From Chloroflexota bacterium (GTDB taxonomy: Bacteria; Chloroflexota; Anaerolineae; Aggregatilineales; UBA2796): a stretch of 52,506 bases of DNA. Positions 1 through 7,802 of the stretch are shown here, piece after piece. Location of the stretch: contig JAJPHV010000071.1 in assembly GCA_021325095.1 (NCBI GenBank), positions 1-52,506 of the forward strand, written 5' to 3'. Position numbers and translations under genes: made by a program. The notes beneath the pieces were generated by a model. The model saw only the letters and a list, made by a program, of their open reading frames with translations. It ran no database searches and had not been told where the DNA came from. Positions within the stretch are counted from its first letter, which is position 1; the number at the start of each line of letters is the position of its first letter.

Positions 1-2
1 CG

Positions 3-68
3 CTCAACTATGCTACTCCGGCTGAGATGGACGCTAACTATGGTTTAGGCCGTTCTCTCTCACTTTGA
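3..68 (+). pseudogene. C-terminal remnant of an IS3-like transposase (cut by window edge)
   Basis: An open frame entering from the left edge encodes about 21 residues containing LNYATPAEM and then a TGA. The pattern L-x-Y-x-T-P-A-E is the usual C-terminal signature of IS3-family OrfB integrases. What precedes it lies outside the window, so it may be an intact element or a fragment. It overlaps the end of the IS982-like relic on the opposite strand, which suggests one element landed in another. The call rests on a very short match. Confidence 0.35.
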
Positions 69-367
69 CCGAAATTCTGTCCAGCTTTCTGACCGCAGTT
101 CATGAAGGCACTCATCAACGCGCGACGCCGCCGGTTGAAGCGACTCTGCGTCGGAATGTTCGGAAACGAGTCTCGATGTTCGCTCCATTGGCTCAACAGC
201 GTCCTTTCTTCGTCCCAGCCTCGGCATTCGCCCACCAACGCCATCGTCATCAACTCACTATCGCTGCACGCTGGTCCTGGTCGCTTAAACAACGGGGCGA
301 TTTCTCGCCAAATATCGTCCACGATCACATAACTCCACAGGCAAAAATCGTCAAAGTTGTCTATCAT
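38..367 (-). pseudogene. Truncated IS982-family transposase (N-terminal fragment)
   Basis: The frame encodes 109 residues. The first 85 or so carry the IS982 transposase N-terminus: DDFCLWSYVIVDDIW, APLFKRPGP, CSDSELMTMALVGECRGWD and IPTQSRFNRRRR. Full-length IS982 transposases are near 290 residues and carry a DDE domain, which is missing here. The last 20 residues (from NCGQKAG) do not fit the family and probably come from a frameshift or deletion junction. The element is therefore dead. It lies just downstream of ccmB, where ccmC often sits in ccm clusters. A possible terminal repeat of the element lies near 410-435. Confidence 0.8.
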
Positions 368-528
368 TGCGCTGTCTCTTTGCTGGCTCGGGCTTGGTTT
401 GGCGACTTAACCCTACCCAACAAAGAGACTGCTTGTCTATTCCTTTTGATCTAGCCTATGGCCCTAGTTGCAATCCATCTACACCTGTTTCGCTTGCCTG
501 TTAAACAGGGGATCAGGCAAACGTTCCT

Positions 529-1212
529 TCACTCCTCCACCACGTACTCGAACAGGACAAACGCCAGTACCAGGAAGATCACATCCACCGAGGCCAGCAG
601 CGCGGGCCACGTCGCCCAATCGGAGAAGGGCAGACCGGCCAGGATCGCATTCGAGGCGTTGACCGATGCCATGATGATCGGCAGCGCAACGGGCAGAATC
701 AGGATCGGGAAGGTCGTTTCGCGGCCCCGCCCCTGCACGGCTACGCTGCCGAGCAGCGTGCCTACCGTTGCAAAGCCTGTTGTCCCTAGTAGGAGAATGC
801 CCAGCCAGGCCAGGCTGAACAGAGTCGCATTGAACAGGATGGTCAGTGCCAGGGTCACAATCGCCGCCACCACCAGCGAAAATACCCACGCGCCGATCAG
901 CTTCCCGAAGAACAGTGCCGCCCGATCAATGGGCGCGAGCAGCAGCCCGTCGAAGCTGCCCCGATCATACTCCTGCGCCAGACTGCGGTTCAGGCCGAGC
1001 GTCCCGGCGAAAACCGTCGTCACCCACAGCACGGCAGGCGTGGCCGACAGTCGGACGTCGGGGCGGCTCTCCAGCGTGAAGTAAAAGACCATCGTCGCCA
1101 TCAACGCGAACAGGCCCATCGCGCTGATCAACTGGCGGCTGCGCAGTTCGGCGCGCAAATCCTTGCCCACGATGGCGAGCACCGCTTTGAGAAAGGGGGT
1201 GCCGCGCTTCAT
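529..1212 (-). CDS. ccmB: Heme exporter membrane subunit CcmB
   Basis: Integral membrane subunit of the CcmABCD complex, which uses ATP to release holo-CcmE from CcmC during cytochrome c maturation. The 227-residue length fits CcmB. The family N-terminus with K-D-L-R-x-E-x-R-S is followed by about six membrane segments and the conserved stretch LAQEYDRGSFDGLLLAP near residues 78-94. Its start overlaps the ccmA stop by 4 bases (ATGA type), so the two are translationally coupled. No ccmC follows; the next thing downstream is a weak inverted repeat near 495-510 and then the IS982 relic. Confidence 0.93.
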   Translation of the reverse strand: MKRGTPFLKAVLAIVGKDLRAELRSRQLISAMGLFALMATMVFYFTLESRPDVRLSATPAVLWVTTVFAGTLGLNRSLAQEYDRGSFDGLLLAPIDRAALFFGKLIGAWVFSLVVAAIVTLALTILFNATLFSLAWLGILLLGTTGFATVGTLLGSVAVQGRGRETTFPILILPVALPIIMASVNASNAILAGLPFSDWATWPALLASVDVIFLVLAFVLFEYVVEE

Positions 1213-1919
1213 CCCGCCGTCACCTGTTCAAAGGTGGCGCGCAGGTCGCCAATCGAGGCGGCGGGTGCATCGATGGCAATCCGGCCCTGGCTGATGATCA
1301 GGACGTGATCGCTGAATGCGGCGGCGTGTTCCAGGTCGTGCGAAGTCATCAGGATGGTGCGGCCCGCCTCGTGCCAGCTTCGCAGCAGCCCGTCGAGCAT
1401 CGCCGCGCCGTTGATGTCCAGGCCCGTGTACGCCTCGTCCAGCAGCAGGATGGCCGGGTCATGGAGCATCGCGCGGGCAATGGCAAGGCGCTGCTGCATT
1501 CCCCGGCTGAAGGTGCGCAGCAGGTCGCCGGAACGCTTCGCCAGCTCAACCCGTTCTAGCGCCTCGGCAACGCGCTCGGCGGGCCGATCCACGTTGTACA
1601 GCCGGGCATAGAAGCGCAGGTTTTCCTCGGCGGTCAGGTCGTCGTACAGTAGCGTTTGATGCCCGACCAGGCCAAGCTGCGAACGGATGGCGGTGATCTC
1701 CTTCGGAATCGTCCAGCCGCCGATGGTCAGTTCGCCCGCCGAAGGACGGCTCAACCCTGCCAGAATGCGCAGGAGTGTGGTCTTGCCGGAACCGTTCGCG
1801 CCCAACACTGCCACAATCGATCCGCGCGCCACGCTGAAGTTCATCCCGCGCAGCACGGGCCGCAGTCCGAACACTTTCACCAGCCCGCTGGCGCGGATCA
1901 TCTCGTGGTTGTCACTCAT
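1209..1919 (-). CDS. ccmA: Heme exporter ATP-binding subunit CcmA
   Basis: ABC ATPase of the CcmAB heme-handling complex, on the cytoplasmic face. The 236 residues hold Walker A GANGSGKT (40-47), ABC signature FSRGMQQR (about 137-144), Walker B ILLLDE (157-162) and an H-loop histidine in TSHD (about 194). The single-domain size and the FSRGMQQRLAIARA signature fit CcmA rather than a general sugar ATPase. The immediately following ccmB, and ccmE and a TlpA-like gene upstream, confirm the assignment. Confidence 0.92.
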   Translation of the reverse strand: MSDNHEMIRASGLVKVFGLRPVLRGMNFSVARGSIVAVLGANGSGKTTLLRILAGLSRPSAGELTIGGWTIPKEITAIRSQLGLVGHQTLLYDDLTAEENLRFYARLYNVDRPAERVAEALERVELAKRSGDLLRTFSRGMQQRLAIARAMLHDPAILLLDEAYTGLDINGAAMLDGLLRSWHEAGRTILMTSHDLEHAAAFSDHVLIISQGRIAIDAPAASIGDLRATFEQVTAG

Positions 1920-1930
1920 GGGTGAAGCAA

Positions 1931-3085
1931 TCAGGCCCGCTTCCGGCTGCGTCGGCGGCTGGCTTCGGCTGGATTGTCCTGCCTGCGCCGTATGGCGACG
2001 AACCCTACCGCAACGACCAGCGTGACGGCAGCCGCAGCCAGAAAGGCAAAAAACAACGTGTTGCTGTTGGCGGCGGGCTGCGGCCTGGGCGCGGTGGCTA
2101 CCTGCGCCGCGCCGCCAAGTGTGTACACCAGCCGATCCCCGGCCTTCAGCGGTGACTTCAAGACGTACTGGGTATATGTCCGCTGCGGGTTGATGGACGT
2201 GTTCGGCGCGGTCTCAAAGTTATTGTCCAGGATGGCAATGTGGATGTCGTGAGGAATCAACACCTCAATTGAGGACGTGTTGTACGGGTAATCCTGGTCG
2301 ATGGGCGCACCTTTGGCATAAGGCAACTGGTACGAAAATACGATCTCGTGCGTCTGGCCCGGCAGCACGGGCTTGGTGTCCTGGACGATGGGCGCGTTCA
2401 CGTCCCCGCCCAGGCTGAAGCGCTCGATGGACTGCGTGTTGAAGGCCACCGCCCGCGCGCCAATGGGCAGCGGCACGCTCACTGAGACCGGTAAACCCTT
2501 TGCCGTCAGCGTATTGGACTGGTACAGGCGATCACTGGTGTTCTTGTAATCGTAGGTCGCCAGCACTTGTAGCAAACCGCCCGGCTTGTAATCCAGGATG
2601 TGCTGGACACGAATCAGGGTAATGACCGACGGATCGTTCGTCAGGGCGTAGAGCGTGATCGGCAGGTCGAGCGTGGATTGGCCGTTGCGCAGGGAAATAA
2701 GCTGGCTGCCCTGCACCACGTTCTGAAAGGACGTGGTGGCAAAAACGACATCGCCGGGCCGCGCCGCCACGTTGTCGAAGTGAAAGTTGTTGTCCGCGCC
2801 GAGCGGCCCATCGCGCTTGAGGATCTCCGTCGGCAGCGTCCCCTGCGCACCGGGCCGGACGACATGCAACGACAGCGTTAACCCGGCGGGCACACTGACG
2901 CCCGCCGTACCACTGGTAACGGTGCCACCGACGGTCAGCACAACCGGCGTCGTGGACAGCGTAGGTTCCGGTGGCAGCGGCGTAGAAGTCGGCTCCTGTG
3001 CCCACGCGCCGGACACCGAACCCAATGTCAAAATGAGCGTACACAGCAGGATTAACTGGCGGCGACGATGGCCGAAAAGCGTCAT
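1931..3085 (-). CDS. Unrecognised secreted, C-terminally membrane-anchored protein in the ccm cluster
   Basis: I do not recognise a family. From the chosen ATG the protein has 384 residues: an N-terminal signal peptide (basic GHRRRQ, hydrophobic core, cleavage after AWA about residue 30), a Thr/Pro-rich linker, an extracellular beta-rich region of about 290 residues with a Gly/Ala/Val-rich first part resembling an Ig- or carboxypeptidase-regulatory-like fold, a single membrane helix (about 345-368) and a very basic tail ending RRRSRKRA. A longer frame exists to 3154, but the first 23 residues would overlap the tlpA stop region and spoil the signal peptide. Lying between the tlpA-like gene and ccmA with short gaps, it is likely an accessory factor in heme delivery or apocytochrome handling; that is inference from position only. 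Confidence 0.75.
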   Translation of the reverse strand: MTLFGHRRRQLILLCTLILTLGSVSGAWAQEPTSTPLPPEPTLSTTPVVLTVGGTVTSGTAGVSVPAGLTLSLHVVRPGAQGTLPTEILKRDGPLGADNNFHFDNVAARPGDVVFATTSFQNVVQGSQLISLRNGQSTLDLPITLYALTNDPSVITLIRVQHILDYKPGGLLQVLATYDYKNTSDRLYQSNTLTAKGLPVSVSVPLPIGARAVAFNTQSIERFSLGGDVNAPIVQDTKPVLPGQTHEIVFSYQLPYAKGAPIDQDYPYNTSSIEVLIPHDIHIAILDNNFETAPNTSINPQRTYTQYVLKSPLKAGDRLVYTLGGAAQVATAPRPQPAANSNTLFFAFLAAAAVTLVVAVGFVAIRRRQDNPAEASRRRSRKRA

Positions 3086-3104
3086 GGGCAATCCGCTATT
3101 GCGA

Positions 3105-3599
3105 TTACTGTAACAGGGCTTCAATCCGCGCGCGCAGGCTGTCCATCTCAACAACAGCCGTATACAGTGTATCTCGAATCAGCCCGTTCCGATCAACCAG
3201 GATCGTTGTCGGCAAACTTTGCACGCCAAAAGCCTGCACGAAGCCATCGTCGGGGCCGTTCGGATAGCTGACGCCGAACTCCCGCAGAAAGGCCAGGGCA
3301 TGATCTGTCGTGTCCGCCTGATCAACGCCGAGAAATACGACGCCGCGAGCTTGCAGATCGAGCCAGAGCCGCTGCAAAGTGGGCGCTTCGGCACGGCAGG
3401 GCGCACACCAGCTTGCCCAGAAATTGATCACCAGCACTTTCTGGCGCAGTTCGCCCAGGCGGTAGAGCGTGCCCCCGTAGGTCCTGAGCGTCAGATCGGG
3501 AACCGGACGCGCTGCCTGGGGATCGATTGCCGACCAGGCCAGCGCCGCGCCTGCCAGCACCAGCGCCGACGCAATCACGATCCAGAATCGCCGTTTCAG
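3105..3599 (-). CDS. TlpA/CcmG-like membrane-anchored thioredoxin
   Basis: Thiol-disulfide oxidoreductase of the TlpA/ResA/CcmG type, which keeps apocytochrome CXXCH cysteines reduced on the outer side of the membrane. The active site WCAPC is at about residues 64-68, with the cis-proline loop SLPTTILVDRNG further on. A single N-terminal hydrophobic segment anchors it. The start is uncertain: GTG at 3578 leaves a signal without basic residues, whereas CTG at 3599 gives MKRRFWIV and has GAGGG just upstream, so I extended to it; a stop lies directly upstream. It sits in the ccm cluster, 19 bases before the next gene. Confidence 0.85.
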   Translation of the reverse strand: MKRRFWIVIASALVLAGAALAWSAIDPQAARPVPDLTLRTYGGTLYRLGELRQKVLVINFWASWCAPCRAEAPTLQRLWLDLQARGVVFLGVDQADTTDHALAFLREFGVSYPNGPDDGFVQAFGVQSLPTTILVDRNGLIRDTLYTAVVEMDSLRARIEALLQ

Positions 3600-3654
3600 A
3601 AGCCCTCACAGTCAGGCATTAAGCGCTACTCTCTGCGAAGCGGAGGGGACGCCC

Positions 3655-3781
3655 GATATTTTAACGTCAGGCTGAATCAACAAAGTCGGCTGGAGCCAAC
3701 TCGGGAACGACGACAGGCGGCTATTCGCGGATTTAGCCCGCTTCAGCGGGCTTCGTTGATTCAGACCGGTACTTTAGTGCC
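3655..3781 (-). repeat. Palindromic interspersed repeat, family B (inverted pair)
   Basis: The gap between ccmE and the tlpA-like gene holds a partly symmetric element. One end (3735-3781) read on the minus strand contains CTAAAGTACCGGTCTGAATC, then the hairpin AGCCCGCTTCAGCGGGCT. The other end near 3671 carries GGCTGAATCAACAAAG in the opposite orientation, so the unit has inverted ends like a small non-autonomous element. A second copy of the same consensus lies at 50696-50741. Confidence 0.7.
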
Positions 3782-3807
3782 GTGCGCAACTCGTCCCTCA
3801 ACCCTTC

Positions 3808-4341
3808 CTACTGGCTAACGGCTTGCTGGGGCACATCTGCCGAGTACTTCGAGGGACACTTGAGCAGCAATTCGTCCGCCTGGAAGACACCATCCGGGCG
3901 GAGTTTCCCGGTGACGATAGCCTGGGCCTCATCCTTGAGCAGGTCGGGCATGGCCTGGTTCGGCACGACAACGTCCAGCCGCTTTGCGTCTGGATCAAGG
4001 ACGGCCTCGTGCAGCGCTTTTGCCAATCCGCCCTCTTTTTCGAGTTCCGCAGCATTGTCGGTCAGGTGGGCCATCGTGAAGTGGATCGTCTTCGTATCCG
4101 CATCAAACTTGATGGAGCTGCCGATCACCGCCCCCGTCACCTTGACGGTTTTCCCGGCTAGGTCACTGCGCCCTAGCAGGTCATTGATGGTGATGAAATA
4201 GCGACCATTGGAGGCCGTGCCGCTCAGGATCAAAAAGATCATTGCGCCAAGCATGACCAGGCCGGCAATCGCGAACTTGGGCCGGTTGGTGGTGCCGACT
4301 TTCACGGCTGTTTGGGGTTTTTCCCAGCTTGCTTCAACCAT
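3808..4341 (-). CDS. ccmE: Cytochrome c-type biogenesis heme chaperone CcmE, cysteine (CXXXY) variant
   Basis: CcmE carries heme covalently from CcmC to the CcmF/H lyase at the outer face of the membrane. The 177-residue protein has an N-terminal membrane helix (about 23-41), the OB-fold barrel with SNGRYFITINDLL and GKTVKVTGAV, the LRPDGVFQADELLLK strand and then CPSKY (162-166). In classic CcmE the heme-binding residue is histidine in HXXXY; here the position is cysteine, C162-x3-Y166. That CXXXY form is known from some archaea, Deltaproteobacteria and other Gram-positive or Chloroflexi lineages. It follows the small membrane gene in the same direction and is separated from the tlpA-like gene by a repeat. 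Confidence 0.93.
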   Translation of the reverse strand: MVEASWEKPQTAVKVGTTNRPKFAIAGLVMLGAMIFLILSGTASNGRYFITINDLLGRSDLAGKTVKVTGAVIGSSIKFDADTKTIHFTMAHLTDNAAELEKEGGLAKALHEAVLDPDAKRLDVVVPNQAMPDLLKDEAQAIVTGKLRPDGVFQADELLLKCPSKYSADVPQQAVSQ

Positions 4342-4452
4342 ACTGTAAACTCCTGGATGCGTTTTTCAGGTTTACGCTTACGATACAACTTCTCGCACTA
4401 CTATTGTACCCGCTTCTGCCAGTACCGCAGCATATGGCACAGATGCTATCCG

Positions 4453-4686
4453 TCACTCATCCTCAAAATTCTCGTCGGGGTTACGCGCTGCCCGCGACTG
4501 CGCCAGGTGCGCAAAAGCCACCAACCCGATGGCGGCCAGCCCCATCAGCAGGATCAGAATTCCGACTCCTGCCGGAGAGGACTGGGCAGGTGCGGCGCTT
4601 TCCTGGGCATGGACGGGCGAGGTCAACGCCAACGTTGCGGCGGTTACGATCAAAATGTTCAGCGTGTTCCTGAAGGATTGCTTCAT
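4453..4686 (-). CDS. Small membrane protein at the head of the ccm cluster (possible CcmD-like)
   Basis: From the ATG with AAGGAA upstream, the product is 77 residues. It has an N-terminal hydrophobic segment that reads as a signal peptide (cleavage after VHA, about 26), a short polar linker, a second hydrophobic helix (about 39-60) and an acidic tail NPDENFEDE. A longer frame to 4791 lacks a ribosome site. I do not recognise the family. CcmD is a similarly small single-helix protein that binds CcmC, so a CcmD-like role is possible, but there is no sequence motif to prove it. The gene lies 111 bases upstream of ccmE on the same strand. Confidence 0.6.
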   Translation of the reverse strand: MKQSFRNTLNILIVTAATLALTSPVHAQESAAPAQSSPAGVGILILLMGLAAIGLVAFAHLAQSRAARNPDENFEDE

Positions 4687-4884
4687 ATCCCAAGTTCCTT
4701 GAATCGGGGCTTCGTCATGTGCTGGTTGCGTATGTCGGGAACAGTCTACCGCATCCCCGCCCGCTGTCCAATGGGGCGGGCCTGGCCTCATCCATTGCCA
4801 ATGGCAGAGATGTTACTGCGAAGTGCCAGCGTCTGCTGCTCCGCTCGATCCACACGAAGCGTTGCAGGTGCTTCGCGGTCAGAG

Positions 4885-5796
4885 TCATAGCAGATCGGTG
4901 TCCTGGAAGACCACGTGGGACAGGCCCGGCATGGGCACACTGCTCATGAGCAGTTCTACGTCGTGGCAGCGGTAGCCATATTCTAACAGGCGCGCTATAG
5001 CCGTCTGGTTTGCGCCCGGCACGAGCAGGGACTGTTGCTCCGACCTGCTTTGGGCCACCGCCAGAGCCGCTTGCAGTACATCGCCCATCGACTGATCTTC
5101 GGCGACGACCAGCGGCCCTATGTCGCTTTTGTTGCCCGGCAGCCGCCCAATGCGGAAATAGCCAAAAAGGTCCTGCCCACGCCGAACCAGGAAATAGCTG
5201 CCGAACCGCATCCAATACCGGTGATCGACCACGCGCTCATAGCCGAGCGCAGATCGATCCAGAGGATTGATAACATCTAGCGCTTCAAGGGGCGAGACTT
5301 CTTCGAGTTTGAGATGCGCCGGCACGTCAAGTTTCTGCCAGGCATGGCCTGTGAACTTAATGGAATGCGGCTGCGGATACAGGCCGAAGCGTAAGTAGAG
5401 TGCCTGCGCCGCCGGATCGTCCGATGCGTGCAGGCAAAAACGATCACAACCCTCGCGCACCGCGCAGGCACAGGTGAGCAACTGGTGGCCGATGCCACGC
5501 CCTCGATAGTCCGGGTGCACGTAAAAGTTGGTGAGCATCCACTGCGGCGGACGGCGCACCGCTGCGGCGACACCGACGATCAGGCCACGTTCGTCGTCCT
5601 CGGCCACCATAAAGCCTTCGGGCGTACTTTGGTAAATTCCCCACCAGAACTGGAAAATCTGCTCAACTTCAGCTTGTGCCAGGGGGGTAGCTGTGCCGTA
5701 GCGCTGCCAGCGCCAGCGCAGGTCGTCGTCAAGGGCAAGCTGCATTGCGCCACGCACGTCCTGCTCATTCCGTGCGTTACGAATCCGGACAGTCAT
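4885..5796 (-). CDS. GNAT-family N-acetyltransferase, probably two-domain
   Basis: Acetyl-CoA-dependent acyltransferase of unknown substrate. The N-terminal half shows the GNAT core: VGVAAAVRRPP, strand 4 LTNFYVHPDYRG and the pyrophosphate-binding loop RGRGIGHQLL at about residues 97-106. At 303 residues it is about twice a single GNAT domain; the second half (LDRSALGYERVVDHRYWM, LVRRGQDLFGYFRIG, GPLVVAEDQS) resembles a degenerate second GNAT fold. ATG has GAGG nine bases upstream. Not obviously connected to the ccm genes. Confidence 0.85.
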   Translation of the reverse strand: MTVRIRNARNEQDVRGAMQLALDDDLRWRWQRYGTATPLAQAEVEQIFQFWWGIYQSTPEGFMVAEDDERGLIVGVAAAVRRPPQWMLTNFYVHPDYRGRGIGHQLLTCACAVREGCDRFCLHASDDPAAQALYLRFGLYPQPHSIKFTGHAWQKLDVPAHLKLEEVSPLEALDVINPLDRSALGYERVVDHRYWMRFGSYFLVRRGQDLFGYFRIGRLPGNKSDIGPLVVAEDQSMGDVLQAALAVAQSRSEQQSLLVPGANQTAIARLLEYGYRCHDVELLMSSVPMPGLSHVVFQDTDLL

Positions 5797-5827
5797 GATT
5801 TGGCCTCAATCGTCTAAGTACATCCAA

Positions 5828-5962
5828 TCAGATTCTGTCGGATGCCTTTGGCACAGTGACGCAGAATCGGAGATCAACATCCACCATTTCTTCTTTGCTT
5901 GTACTTAGCACGCTTTCAAACTTGAATTCGGCGCTGTAGCTCCGTCGATCCTTTTGGCTCAT
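5828..5962 (-). pseudogene. IS3-family OrfA remnant
   Basis: A 44-residue frame begins MSQKDRRSYSAEFKFESVLS, matching the start of IS3-type OrfA proteins (x-RR-x-[FY]-S-x-EFK). It has a good GGGAG ribosome site, then diverges after about residue 25 and stops. The helix-turn-helix and the OrfB partner are missing. It is a truncated insertion-sequence relic in the 260-base gap between the acetyltransferase and the HEAT-repeat gene. Confidence 0.6.
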
Positions 5963-6055
5963 CGCTCTTTTCTCCCTTCCAATTCCTCATTCTAGCGATG
6001 TCCAGCATTTCGCACGCACTACACGCTTCTGCGCATTTTCGCTCAGTCTCGTCCC

Positions 6056-6883
6056 TCACTGCTGTGTGGCCCGCTTTTCCTTTGCGACCTGTGCTTTGGC
6101 CCGCAGTTCATTGATCTTCTGTTCGTTGCGGCTTGGATCGTGGTCTTGCCAGAAGAGCGCGCTGAAATAGATGTCCTTGCCGATTTGCTGAATAAGCTGC
6201 CTGAGGTCGGCTTCCGGCTCAATGGCGAACCGAGCACCGAGTGCGTTCAACGCCGCTGGATTGTTGAGGTCTCGGAGTTGGAGGAGCGCCTGCCTGCGGA
6301 CGGCGGCATCGGCGTTGTCCAGCTTCTTGAGCCAGAGGTTGACGTTGGTATCGCTGGGCCGGGGCGGAATGATGGGCTGCTTGCCAATCCCTGGCCCTTC
6401 CGTCGTGCCGTCGCTCAGATTGTGGGAGGTATTGATCGCCGGGGTCAGGCCCGCCATCATCGCGCCCGCGCCTAGCCCAAAAGCCATCCCGATAGCAGTG
6501 GTCGTGGCGGCGCGGCGGGTAAATTCGCCCATCGCGCGCGACTCTTCGCTGCCGCCATGCTTCCTGGCGTGTTCGATATTGATGCTGGTTTGAATCTGGG
6601 CCAGCTTTCGCTTTTCTTCGATGTCCTTCTCGTCGGGGCTGAGGTCGGCGCGGTAGGCTGCGGCCATGCCCTCGACAGTCGTGTAGCCGCGCTGTTTGGC
6701 TGCGTGAATCTGCTGCCCCGCCTGGTGGATGGCCTGCTTGAGTTCAGGATTTTGTTCAGTTTTCCACATTTCGCCCAGGATGCTCAACGCATCAGTTTCT
6801 TCCAGCATGGCGAGTGTCTGCAACGCCTGAAGACGGGCTTCCGGCGCAGCGGCACGCAATTGTTCCAACAGTGTGGTCAGCAT
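6056..6883 (-). CDS. HEAT-repeat-like membrane protein of unknown function
   Basis: 275 residues. Residues 1-65 and about 180-240 look like paired helices of HEAT/Armadillo type (ARLQALQTLAMLEETDALSILGEMW; AAVRRQALLQLRDLNNPAALNALGARF), each followed by an almost matching QAIHQAGQQI / QLIQQIGKDI helix. Between them lie a charged coiled segment and one glycine-rich hydrophobic helix (about 128-152, AIGMAFGLGAGAMMAG). The C-terminus is a charged helix. There is no signal peptide. GGAAAGG supports the start. The two halves appear to be duplicated units placed on either side of a membrane helix. Function not known. Confidence 0.75.
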   Translation of the reverse strand: MLTTLLEQLRAAAPEARLQALQTLAMLEETDALSILGEMWKTEQNPELKQAIHQAGQQIHAAKQRGYTTVEGMAAAYRADLSPDEKDIEEKRKLAQIQTSINIEHARKHGGSEESRAMGEFTRRAATTTAIGMAFGLGAGAMMAGLTPAINTSHNLSDGTTEGPGIGKQPIIPPRPSDTNVNLWLKKLDNADAAVRRQALLQLRDLNNPAALNALGARFAIEPEADLRQLIQQIGKDIYFSALFWQDHDPSRNEQKINELRAKAQVAKEKRATQQ

Positions 6884-7037
6884 GGGGCATCCTTTCCCAA
6901 TGTCTTACCTGAACCGATTATATACCGTCTTTGTGTCGGCATCGCTTGTCTGTACGGCACTCTGTGGGCATTTCGTGGAACAAATCGGACAGACCGCGCT
7001 ACACTTGGAGCGTTTCTGCTCAACTGAAAGGACGGCC

Positions 7038-7802
7038 ATGACTATCCCCGTTGCACTTCAACTCTATACCGTGCGGGAAGCGCTCGAAAAAGATTTCGTC
7101 GGCGTGACCCGTCAAATTGCGGACATGGGCTATCTGGGCGTCGAAACCTACCGTGTCCCTGGTACGTCTGCCTCCGATATGGCGGCGCTGTTTCGCTCGC
7201 TCAACCTGAAGGTTGTGGCTGCCCACAGCGCGCTGCCACTGGGCAAAGATCAGGCGACAGTGCTGGAGACAATGGCGACGCTCGGCACGGACACGCTGAT
7301 CTGCCCCTGGCTCGACCCTGCCAAATACTTCCAATCTGTGGACGGCATCAAGCAAGCCTGTGCGCTGCTCAACGAGGCGAATGGCGTGTGTCGCGCGAAT
7401 GGGCTGACGCTTGGCTATCACAATCATTGGTTTGAGTATGGCAAGATCGATGGCCGGTATGCCGCCGACCTGCTGCGCGAGGGATTGGAGCCGGACATTA
7501 TCCTCGAAATCGATACCTACTGGGCGCAGACCGCAGGAGCCGATCCGGTACAGATCATCAAAACGCTTGGCACGCGCGCACCGTTGCTCCACATCAAAGA
7601 TGGCCCCTGTGTGCGCGAAGAGCCGATGGTGGCCGTCGGCCAGGGCAAGATGAATGTTCCCGCCATCGTGCGCGCTGCCGAAGGAACGGCCAAATGGCTG
7701 ATTGTCGAACTGGATCGGTGCGCAACGGACATGCTCGAGGCGGTGTACAAGAGCTATTCATATCTGATTGGAGAGAAACTGGGTTATGGCAGCAAAAGTT
7801 AA
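7038..7802 (+). CDS. TIM-barrel sugar phosphate isomerase/epimerase (AP endonuclease 2-like fold)
   Basis: Member of the xylose isomerase-like TIM-barrel superfamily used for sugar, inositol or hydroxypyruvate isomerisation. The product from the ATG preceded by GAAAGGA is 254 residues. Visible family features are LQLYTVREALEKD at the start, GYLGVETYRV, LGYHNHWFEYGKIDG (metal-binding region), ILEIDTYWAQTAGADP and LLHIKDGP. The next gene, a Gfo/Idh oxidoreductase, starts inside its last 17 bases, so the two are co-translated. The exact substrate cannot be read from the sequence. Confidence 0.9.
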   Translation: MTIPVALQLYTVREALEKDFVGVTRQIADMGYLGVETYRVPGTSASDMAALFRSLNLKVVAAHSALPLGKDQATVLETMATLGTDTLICPWLDPAKYFQSVDGIKQACALLNEANGVCRANGLTLGYHNHWFEYGKIDGRYAADLLREGLEPDIILEIDTYWAQTAGADPVQIIKTLGTRAPLLHIKDGPCVREEPMVAVGQGKMNVPAIVRAAEGTAKWLIVELDRCATDMLEAVYKSYSYLIGEKLGYGSKS

